From Rikenellaceae bacterium (GTDB lineage Bacteria; Bacteroidota; Bacteroidia; Bacteroidales; Rikenellaceae), in NCBI GenBank assembly GCA_015059785.1, contig SUZS01000027.1, forward strand, positions 1-36,937: a stretch of 36,937 nt of DNA, read 5' to 3'. Of this stretch, positions 9,609-16,672 are shown piece by piece (the first letter of the stretch is position 1; each line of letters begins with the position of its first letter). The notes under the pieces are model-generated. The model was not told the DNA's origin, ran no database searches, and saw only the letters and a list, made by a program, of their open reading frames with translations. The translations under genes and the position numbers were made by a program.

Positions 9609-9743
9609 ATGATTAGTAGGAGTTACAAAAAGCCAACTATTGAGATTGAGGTGTTGGCCGTTGAGCAGGGCTTTTTGCTCAGCACAGATTTTGAGGTGCC
9701 AGGAGGTGGCAATTATGGTGATGAGAATGATAACTGGGCTTAA
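9609..9743 (+). CDS. Small peptide with EQGFLLSTD core, ahead of a lipoprotein
   Basis: This is a 44-residue peptide: a basic start MISRSYKKPTIEIEV, then VEQGFLLSTD, then a Gly/Asp/Asn-rich acidic tail ending in NWA. An in-frame ATG at 9558 exists, but the -7 box at 9574-9581 lies inside that extension, so I place the start at 9609. Its TAA is only 12 bases before the lipoprotein ATG, so the two are surely co-transcribed. A peptide with the same core and tail character lies at 15731-15856 in the opposing module. There is no signal peptide and no cysteine. Bacteroidales genomes carry many such short proteins (aromatic-x-x-P-E near the start, then a hydrophobic core), which as far as I know have no assigned function. 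It could be a regulatory or modified peptide; this is inference only. Confidence 0.72.
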   Translation: MISRSYKKPTIEIEVLAVEQGFLLSTDFEVPGGGNYGDENDNWA

Positions 9744-9755
9744 TTTTGGATGACT

Positions 9756-11198
9756 ATGAGAAAGATTTTTGCAACTATTATAGCACTTGCAGCCCTTGTA
9801 GGCTGTAACACAGAGGCGGTAGACGAGGTTATCTCAACGCCAGCCTATCTTACAACCTCTTTTGAGATAGCTCTTGATGGCGACACACGCTCTTTTGATA
9901 GCGAGCTAAACTGGAGCTGGGAGCCTACAGATGAGATTGCAGCCTATCAGGCAGATGGCGTAAATAACTTTTTGAATAAGCTGACCCGTAATCAGGATAA
10001 CAACTTCGGCAGTGAGGAGTTTAAGTATACCACAACAGAGCAGTCTACCTTTGTCTTTGTATACCCATACGATGCGTTCATCAGCACCGATAAGGTGGGA
10101 TATGTTCAGACTGGCGTTTGGACACCAACTCTTGTAGGTACAACCAGTGGAACTATTGACAATCTCGGCGCAGTGAAGATGGTACACGCCTCAGCAGCCT
10201 TTGAGATTCGCGTTTGGGATGAGGGTCGTCAGGCTCGCAAGTCAATCAGCGCAGCTACAATCAGCTCTACAGCCGAGTTCTGTAACGCTACAACAGCTAC
10301 GGTTTCTGGTCTTAACAGCGACACTGTAGTGTTTAACATTGCTGAGGGTACTTTCCCATTTGATATTACCCTTACCGCAACCGACGGCAAGACTTACACC
10401 GTATCAAAGGAGCTGACTTTTGAGCTCGGAAAGCGCACAATCCTTAATGTTGAGTGGAAGACGCCATCAGTATCTTTCCTCGCATACTCATCTTACAACG
10501 AGAGCGATGGCGATGTGATTAAGAACGACAACTTGAGCGGAAATACAATCTATGTGAAGGATGTAGCGACAAAGAATGTTGATAGTGCAGATATCGCCTC
10601 TATCAAGCTGTTGCTCAATGGCGTAGAGAAGGCCGATATAACCTCTGGTAGCGCGACGGTTACAGGAGTTGCTTGCGGAGAGTACAATGTGACGGCAAAG
10701 CTGACGCTCAATAGTGGAGACTCATACACCACAGCCTCTTCAAAAATATATGTTACGGGCATACCTTACCACGCAGATTGGCGCAGCAACAACTACTCCG
10801 ACTGGGTATATATCAAGTGTAAGGACGACGGAGAACACATTAAGCTGGATAACAATGTCACCGCAGCGATAGTCTCGCCAGAGTTCTATGCGCCAAATGG
10901 CACACTGCCTATATACACCGCCGTGGCAGCATCTACCAACGCCACAAGCGTCGGCGGCTATACAACGGGCTATGTATATGCCGGCACTCGCGGCTCATCA
11001 GCCTCAAAGAGGGGCAGCACATTCTCGCTTGGCTATGTGTCAAACTTTGGCGGCTATATCCCAGATACACCATTCGTTACAGCATCTGACACCGTAAACC
11101 TTACAAGCAGCACACCGTGCATTGTTGTTGTAACATCAGACTTCGCCCTCTTCTGTGATACATATATCTTCCAGGTCAAGATAACCTATAACAAATAG
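9756..11198 (+). CDS. Surface lipoprotein, fimbrillin (Mfa)-like N-terminal domain
   Basis: The protein is 480 residues from the ATG at 9756, which begins a clean signal peptide (MRKIFATIIALAALVGC, lipobox LVGC); an ATG two codons upstream at 9750 is less likely. Residues about 25-230 resemble the beta-sandwich of Bacteroidales fimbrillin/Mfa-like proteins: an early TRSF, WSWEPTDEIAAYQ, FVFVYPYDAF, then a second strand set ending RTILNVEW. Residues 240-480 form further beta-rich modules without a motif I know. It is probably exported and anchored in the outer membrane. The gene is the second of a two-gene unit after the EQGFLLSTD peptide and converges on the next module at a shared hairpin. 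Confidence 0.82.
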   Translation: MRKIFATIIALAALVGCNTEAVDEVISTPAYLTTSFEIALDGDTRSFDSELNWSWEPTDEIAAYQADGVNNFLNKLTRNQDNNFGSEEFKYTTTEQSTFVFVYPYDAFISTDKVGYVQTGVWTPTLVGTTSGTIDNLGAVKMVHASAAFEIRVWDEGRQARKSISAATISSTAEFCNATTATVSGLNSDTVVFNIAEGTFPFDITLTATDGKTYTVSKELTFELGKRTILNVEWKTPSVSFLAYSSYNESDGDVIKNDNLSGNTIYVKDVATKNVDSADIASIKLLLNGVEKADITSGSATVTGVACGEYNVTAKLTLNSGDSYTTASSKIYVTGIPYHADWRSNNYSDWVYIKCKDDGEHIKLDNNVTAAIVSPEFYAPNGTLPIYTAVAASTNATSVGGYTTGYVYAGTRGSSASKRGSTFSLGYVSNFGGYIPDTPFVTASDTVNLTSSTPCIVVVTSDFALFCDTYIFQVKITYNK

Positions 11199-11226
11199 CA
11201 AAGCGCACCTCTACGCAGTGCAAATA

Positions 11227-11280
11227 AATAGCAGTGGCGTATGTTGCGAACTTAAAGTTCCTTCATACGCCACCGCTATT
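11227..11280. terminator. Shared terminator hairpin between two convergent lipoprotein modules
   Basis: A long stem: AATAGC (11227-11232) with GCTATT (11275-11280), and GTGGCGTATG (11234-11243) with CATACGCCAC (11264-11273), separated by one mismatch. It lies midway between the two convergent gene ends and probably works in both directions. T content after the stem is modest on both strands. Confidence 0.7.
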
Positions 11281-11294
11281 ATCTTATTGCTGTA

Positions 11295-12173
11295 CTAATT
11301 CCAGTCGCCAACTTCGCCTCCTACCTCAACCTCTATCTGGTCTGGGTTGGAGTTAATAGTGAGTTCTAATGTATGTAATTTGCCAGCCTTAAAGACAAAT
11401 GTGCCTTCGTAGAGATATGATACACCATTGGCGATATACTCCAAAAATGGTCGGCGAGTCTCCATACGCTGTGGAACAATGATTGCCTCAAAAGTTCCAT
11501 CATCCACTCTGCGAGCCTTGATTGTCTCCATTTCGCCATAGATATACTTCGTTACAGCACCATTTACAAAGTCGACAGTCGCAGTAGGCACTGTGCTGTG
11601 GATGTAGAGTTCCGATTCTGTTGGCAACACACCCGAATAGTCTGCACCCTTAACAAGTTTTACCACCAACTTTGAGCAGCGGTGCTTAAACTCCAGCTCT
11701 ACATTGCCACCCTCTAGCTTTACACCACTTGCCTTTGCCCACAAGAAGTCTGATGCCTCATATCCCGAGAGTGCATCTACTGTTTCGGGTGTTGATTGGT
11801 CGAGTTGCACAGACCATAGATGCTCATCAACGGATGTTGGTGTCATATATGGGTAGTAGCCATAGACATCCATCTTGTTCTCACTCCAAAATATCTTCTT
11901 TGCAGGAGTCCAAACTGCCCCATCAAATGTTGTTGCAACATTGTTTGCCCAGTTGCCCGAAATCTGCAATGGAGCAGCAGTATCACCACTATACTCTGTG
12001 GCATAAACACCTATCACATCTCCACTTTCAAACGCCGTCTCTGTTGCTCGAGTTGCTGATGGGTGCAACACCTCAATGCGCATTGCACCATCATCTACAA
12101 CAGGGATATTATCACTCTTCTCGCAACCTGCAACTACCAATGCCAAGGTTGCTAATGCTATATATTTTCTCAT
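11295..12173 (-). CDS. Fimbrillin-like (Mfa-like) lipoprotein
   Basis: This is a 292-residue lipoprotein: signal MRKYIALATLALVVAGC with Cys17. The mature part looks like a single Mfa-like domain, with TRATETAFESGDVIGVYATEY near residue 45, VYGYYPYMTP near 110, DQSTPETVDALSGYEASDFLWAKA near 130-155, LEFKHRCSKLVVKL near 165 and a final FKAGKLHTLELTI strand. These blocks occur in the same order in the first 300 residues of the large protein encoded 12 bases upstream (both share GYEASDFLW-KA), so the two are paralogues in one transcription unit. Mfa-like proteins can be fimbrial subunits or stand-alone surface proteins; no fimbrial assembly genes are seen here. Confidence 0.85.
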   Translation of the reverse strand: MRKYIALATLALVVAGCEKSDNIPVVDDGAMRIEVLHPSATRATETAFESGDVIGVYATEYSGDTAAPLQISGNWANNVATTFDGAVWTPAKKIFWSENKMDVYGYYPYMTPTSVDEHLWSVQLDQSTPETVDALSGYEASDFLWAKASGVKLEGGNVELEFKHRCSKLVVKLVKGADYSGVLPTESELYIHSTVPTATVDFVNGAVTKYIYGEMETIKARRVDDGTFEAIIVPQRMETRRPFLEYIANGVSYLYEGTFVFKAGKLHTLELTINSNPDQIEVEVGGEVGDWN

Positions 12174-12185
12174 TTTTCTCTCTAT

Positions 12186-15100
12186 TTAGAAGTTTAACAC
12201 AGGTTTCTCTCCCATAAACTTAGGTGTATGTTGGTAGTGCGATTTGTATGGCACTCTGTTCTCTGGGGCAGATAAAGTGCGAGTTGCAGGCTCGTCAGCT
12301 GCAAGTCCCTTGTCTTTTGCCTTCCACTCCTCAAATGAGAACTCCTCGCCGGCATACTCCATTATTCGTTCTACAATCTCTTGACGAGATATCGCAGAGA
12401 AGTATGGGATATTGTTGTTCATACAAGAGTTAGGCTCACTACGGAAACAACCCCTTGTGTGCATATATCCACCCTCGTAGATATCCACTGTGTTCTGATA
12501 CTTTTCGTCAAAAATCAGATGCGACCAAGGTACATCATGCATATTACCGTTCAACCACAAATTTTGGAACCAACCCAAACTATGGGCATGACGCACGGGA
12601 AGACTTGCATCGCCACAAAATCCACAACTTGTGATAAACTGATTATGGTAGATATACTCATCACCAAGTTTGCCAAAGGCGTGACCACCAGCCTCGTGCT
12701 GCACCAATCCGCGATAATCATACGGATACTCATCCACACTCATAGGGACAAGGGCGATTGCCGAGCCATCGTTCCACATTTGCGTTACACCGGCATACTC
12801 ATAGGAGTTCTCAATCAGCACAATAGGTGTTTGACATATATTTTCGGGTGTTACTGTAGGAGTCTTGCAGGCATACTCAAAACATACAGAACCGTCTGTC
12901 TGCACTCCCTCATTAAGCATATACTGCGAACCAAACTTCGCCTCACGAATGGTATTTACTGTTCCCATTCCACTATCTGGAGATAGGCCAAACACTGTAT
13001 ATACATTAAAGTAATCTTTGTATGTGGCGTATGGTTCTACTGCAAAGAAGTACTCTATTGCCTCGTTCATACCATTGAGATATTTACCAGTGGCAATATC
13101 CTGTGCATCAAAACAATCACCCATAAAGACAATATTTACACCTTTACCTACGGTTGCTGTTTGATTTGTAATCACATCGCCATCACCATATTCGTAATCA
13201 TACTGCTCAACCTTTGTGCGGGAACGATAATCCTTGCCATCAAGCAAGAACACTACTTCTCCCGAACGACCAGTGTATGTTTGGGTAGTAGTGCTTCCCC
13301 AATCATCATACACCTCAACATCAAATGGGGCAACATCACCTACCGTCATTTCATTTACGGTAATAGTCACCTCGGTTTTACCCACACCACTCGACGGGGT
13401 TACCGTCACCCAATCAGGATGGCTCTCTACGCTCCAAGCTGCACCACTCTCGGCACGCAAAATCAAAGTTTTACTATTCTCAGCATTAAGTGTTCTAAAA
13501 AGATTTCTACTGATAGAGAACTCTCTGTGAGCAGCAATTCGCTTAAATTCGCTCCAGTTTGGTGCAAGAGTATAATCAGCAACCGATGATTCGGGTACCT
13601 CAACTACAAAGTTGTCTTTTGCCACACCAGCAAATGCCGAAGCATCAATAGTCGGAGGAACAATAGACTTACAAACAATAGAGTTTAACTGATAACAGCC
13701 AGAAAATGCACTTTCATTAATTCTATCCGTGTTCTTATGGAAAACTATACCTTCAAGTTGAGAACAACCTTCAAATAATCCCATTGATATAGTTGTTACA
13801 TCTTGAGGTATCTCTATCGTGCCCGATAACCTTACATTACCGCAAAACGCATAATCCCCAATAACCACTAATGATTCAGGAAGTTTTAACTCTCCACTGA
13901 ATAGATTGTTTCTAAAAGCGCTGTTACCAAGTGTTATAAGATTATCAGGTAAAATTAAATTTCCTCTAAACCCACAACTAAGGAAAGCTTCATGATGAAT
14001 ATTTGTAATGCCATTATGTAATTTTAACATACCTCCAAAATTACAAAATCTAAAACAACCTTCTGGAATAATTGTTATGTTGTGAGGAATAGTTAAAGAG
14101 CCACTAAGATTATAACAGGAATTAAAAGCATCAGGACCAAGCTCTTTTAACCCGTCTGGTAGGATAAGATTGCCCGTAAAACCCGTTGACTTAAATGCCG
14201 AATCCTCAATCACTTCTACCGAAGATGGAATCACCAGTTCTCCTACAAATTTAGAAGCATAAAAAGCATATGCTCTAATTATTTTCAATGTATTTGGTAA
14301 TGTCAATGTTCCGTAAATAGGAAGGCCCTCATGTCCAGTACCTTGCCATACTGAGCCCAAGGCATTTGTTCCTATCTCAATTACTCCATTAGGAATTGTG
14401 ATATTACCAGTAAGATTACTTCCTGCAAAGGCCCAATTGCCGATTTTTGTCAAGTGGTCAGGAAAAACAAATCTCACCAATGTGGTTTTTCCATTAAATG
14501 CATCTCCTGGAATTTCATTTGCACCTTCGCCCCATTGATTTGCAACAATCTTCACCTCCTTCATATTGATACCCTGCAAAACGGACATCTCATCTCTCAT
14601 AAAGAAGAAATCGTGTGCATTTACCTCTCCAGTCACTTTTAGATTTTTAATCTTTGTATAGTCCTTGCCCGATGCTTCAATAGCAGTTTTCAATGCACTA
14701 CTACCACCATCCGTTGAGGCGGCAGGCACATTAATTATCACATACTCTCGTGCTGTGCCATCGTGGGTAATGGTCTCGCTCTCCCAAGCGGTAATAGACT
14801 CTCCAACAAGCTTAAATTCTAAGCCACTACCGCTCTTCTTTGACACTTTGACAGAGAACTTATGCAACTTGCCAGAGGTATACTCAAACGGCTCACTCTT
14901 TCTAAAAATATAAGGCGTTCCATCTACAGTGATATTAAGCAATGCCACAGAAGCAGCAACACTTTGAGGCACAACAATTGCTCTCCAGCCATCGCCACTC
15001 TTAGCTGGAACAGTTCCAGTTGTCGGTATATCCCCCACAGCTGCTACATCTCCAGTTGAGAGGTCAATACTCGCCTTACGGATAGTGTTGCAAACAAGCA

Positions 15101-15704
15101 CCTGCTTGTCCAAGCCTGCCCACTCGTTCTCGCCCCAACCTGTACCTTCAATAAGCTCAACCTGCACACCTGCCATTTTGTGGTTGAAGGTGATTTTTAC
15201 AAGGGATGCAGTAGGAGAGACCTTCTCAGCCTTACCCCACAAGAAGTCACTTGCCTCATATCCACCCATAAGACCGTTGGCAGCTTCTGTTGATTGGTCT
15301 TTTGCCAACTCAAATGAGTAGGCATTGACATTATCTATATTTGAAACATAAGGATAATAGCCAATAATATCAACGGGTGTCACTTTGTCATAGTAGTAAA
15401 CAGGATAGTCTGGAGTCCACTTATAATCCTGCTCATTGTATACATAGCGGACATTGTCAGCCTGATTACCCTCAGAGAGCATAGTTCCAGACACTCCATT
15501 TTGGTAGTTCACAACATAGACTCCAATGCCATCATTGTTGCAGAAACCCTCATCATTGACACGAGATGCGGCAACTTGGTCAATAGAGCCCAATAACTGA
15601 ATAGGGATTTGTTCTGCTTGTGGAACAATAACCTCATTTGGGTCTTTGGTACAGCCCACAAATAGTGCTGCACAACACAAACAATAAAGTAGTTTTTTCT
15701 TCAT
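12186..15704 (-). CDS. Mosaic surface lipoprotein: Mfa-like + LRR_5/BspA + BACON + M64 metallopeptidase
   Basis: An 1172-residue lipoprotein (lipobox LFVGC, Cys18) with four regions. Residues 20-300 are Mfa/fimbrillin-like (YYPYVSN, DQSTEAANGLMGGYEASDFLWGKA). Residues about 360-715 are BspA-type LRR_5 repeats of about 23 residues (pattern G-L-LP--L--IG--AF). Residues about 730-800 look like a BACON domain (SWSVES-type strand, here AAWSVESHPDWVTVTPSSG). Residues about 820-1130 look like peptidase family M64, with the zinc site VQHEAGGHAFGKLGDEY (His1003, Glu1004, His1008, acidic pair 1015-1016). M64 includes IgA-cleaving peptidases. Bioinference: a surface-anchored protease carried on an adhesive repeat stalk. 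It follows the small EQGFLLSTD peptide by 26 bases. The target is unknown. Confidence 0.86.
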   Translation of the reverse strand: MKKKLLYCLCCAALFVGCTKDPNEVIVPQAEQIPIQLLGSIDQVAASRVNDEGFCNNDGIGVYVVNYQNGVSGTMLSEGNQADNVRYVYNEQDYKWTPDYPVYYYDKVTPVDIIGYYPYVSNIDNVNAYSFELAKDQSTEAANGLMGGYEASDFLWGKAEKVSPTASLVKITFNHKMAGVQVELIEGTGWGENEWAGLDKQVLVCNTIRKASIDLSTGDVAAVGDIPTTGTVPAKSGDGWRAIVVPQSVAASVALLNITVDGTPYIFRKSEPFEYTSGKLHKFSVKVSKKSGSGLEFKLVGESITAWESETITHDGTAREYVIINVPAASTDGGSSALKTAIEASGKDYTKIKNLKVTGEVNAHDFFFMRDEMSVLQGINMKEVKIVANQWGEGANEIPGDAFNGKTTLVRFVFPDHLTKIGNWAFAGSNLTGNITIPNGVIEIGTNALGSVWQGTGHEGLPIYGTLTLPNTLKIIRAYAFYASKFVGELVIPSSVEVIEDSAFKSTGFTGNLILPDGLKELGPDAFNSCYNLSGSLTIPHNITIIPEGCFRFCNFGGMLKLHNGITNIHHEAFLSCGFRGNLILPDNLITLGNSAFRNNLFSGELKLPESLVVIGDYAFCGNVRLSGTIEIPQDVTTISMGLFEGCSQLEGIVFHKNTDRINESAFSGCYQLNSIVCKSIVPPTIDASAFAGVAKDNFVVEVPESSVADYTLAPNWSEFKRIAAHREFSISRNLFRTLNAENSKTLILRAESGAAWSVESHPDWVTVTPSSGVGKTEVTITVNEMTVGDVAPFDVEVYDDWGSTTTQTYTGRSGEVVFLLDGKDYRSRTKVEQYDYEYGDGDVITNQTATVGKGVNIVFMGDCFDAQDIATGKYLNGMNEAIEYFFAVEPYATYKDYFNVYTVFGLSPDSGMGTVNTIREAKFGSQYMLNEGVQTDGSVCFEYACKTPTVTPENICQTPIVLIENSYEYAGVTQMWNDGSAIALVPMSVDEYPYDYRGLVQHEAGGHAFGKLGDEYIYHNQFITSCGFCGDASLPVRHAHSLGWFQNLWLNGNMHDVPWSHLIFDEKYQNTVDIYEGGYMHTRGCFRSEPNSCMNNNIPYFSAISRQEIVERIMEYAGEEFSFEEWKAKDKGLAADEPATRTLSAPENRVPYKSHYQHTPKFMGEKPVLNF

Positions 15705-15730
15705 AATAGTATGTTTTGATTTTTATTTCA

Positions 15731-15856
15731 TCACTCTGCGTCACCGCCATACTCTCCGCCATCCTCCCAGCCGCCGATGTCTGTAGAGAGCAAAAATCCC
15801 TGCTCACAGTCAAACTGTTGCTGTTGTAACTCTGGCGAGATATAAGTTTGTTTCAT
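15731..15856 (-). CDS. Small peptide with CEQGFLLSTD core, ahead of the M64 lipoprotein
   Basis: A 41-residue peptide, MKQTYISPELQQQQFD then CEQGFLLSTD and an acidic Gly/Trp/Asp/Glu tail. I chose the ATG at 15856 because the longer frame to 15943 runs through a good -7 box at 15899-15906. The core EQGFLLSTD is identical to the peptide at 9609-9743, at a similar distance from the N-terminus, and both tails are Gly- and acid-rich with one Trp. It starts the operon with the 1172- and 292-residue lipoproteins. No known domain is recognised. Confidence 0.72.
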   Translation of the reverse strand: MKQTYISPELQQQQFDCEQGFLLSTDIGGWEDGGEYGGDAE

Positions 15857-15898
15857 AGTTTGAGTCTTTGTGTAAGATATGTTCAGAAAAATATTTCT

Positions 15899-15930
15899 CA
15901 AAGTTAGGCACTTTTTCACTAATAACCAAC
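15899..15930 (-). promoter_or_regulatory. Promoter of the peptide-M64 lipoprotein operon
   Basis: On the minus strand GTTG (15927-15930), exactly 20 bases, then TAACTTTG (15899-15906). Transcription would start near 15893, giving a leader of roughly 35-40 bases before the peptide ATG. Confidence 0.6.
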
Positions 15931-15991
15931 ACCAATATCGCAAAATTTGACAAAATTGTATTGTTTAGGGATATATTCACTTCAACTGAGC

Positions 15992-16023
15992 AAAAAAAAT
16001 ACCGCAACACTAATGCTGCGGTA
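15992..16023 (-). terminator. Terminator of the YbjN-like/kinase-AAA/ClpP unit
   Basis: On the minus strand an imperfect stem (TACCGCA at 16017-16023 read in reverse, with TGCGGTA at 16000-16006) is followed by an uninterrupted run of eight T. It lies 12 bases after the clpP-like stop codon and closes the three-gene unit. Confidence 0.88.
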
Positions 16024-16034
16024 TAAGGTAAGTG

Positions 16035-16661
16035 CTATCGCGACTCTACTATCGAATCCAAAAAACCACTTGCGATAGCCTCCTCTGGCTTCATCCAGTT
16101 ATCGCGGTCACACAAAGCATCTATCTCCTCCTTGGTCTTGCCACAATTTTGGGCAAGAACCTCATACAAATCCCACTTGAGACGCTCCATCTCCTGTAGA
16201 TGTATCTGCTGGTCTCTGAAAGTAGAGTAGCCAACGCCTGAGCTTGGCTGATGAATCATAAAGCGAGAGTATTTCAGCGCCTTACGGTGTCCCTTCTCGC
16301 CACTGCTGGCAATAACTGCCGCCATAGATGCAGCGCAACCAAGCACAACGGTGTGCACAGGAGACTGTATAAATTGCATCACCGAAACAAGCTCAAGACC
16401 AGAGTAGCACTCGCCACCTCCAGAGTTGATATAGAGCTTAATAGGCTCGTGAGACTGAGCATCCAAAAATAGCATCTGCGCCACAAGTGTATCCATAGTA
16501 TCAGCGCACACCTCTCCGCTCAAGAAGAGGATTCTATCCATCATCAGGCGTGAGTAGACATCCAGCTGCGTGATGTTCATCGGACGCTCCTCGATAATAT
16601 ACGGGTTGAAAATGCGATCTGATGGTGTCGCAAGTTTTTCAGCAAATTTATCTCGTTTCAT
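16035..16661 (-). CDS. ClpP-type serine peptidase (probable second ClpP)
   Basis: A 208-residue ClpP-family peptidase. The active-site residues look intact: Ser112 in GCAASMAAV, His137 in RFMIHQPSSG and Asp187 in DRDNWMKPEEA. The handle region and INSGGGECYSGLE block are typical. ClpP rings degrade proteins fed by a AAA+ unfoldase. The gene starts 11 bases after the end of a kinase-AAA+ gene and is not beside tig or clpX, where the housekeeping clpP normally sits in Bacteroidetes. I infer a dedicated paralogue working with the kinase-AAA+ protein. The usual GQAASMGA around the serine is GCAASMAA here. It could still be the main ClpP if no other copy exists in the genome. Confidence 0.9.
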   Translation of the reverse strand: MKRDKFAEKLATPSDRIFNPYIIEERPMNITQLDVYSRLMMDRILFLSGEVCADTMDTLVAQMLFLDAQSHEPIKLYINSGGGECYSGLELVSVMQFIQSPVHTVVLGCAASMAAVIASSGEKGHRKALKYSRFMIHQPSSGVGYSTFRDQQIHLQEMERLKWDLYEVLAQNCGKTKEEIDALCDRDNWMKPEEAIASGFLDSIVESR

Positions 16662-16672
16662 CGCTTATCAGT

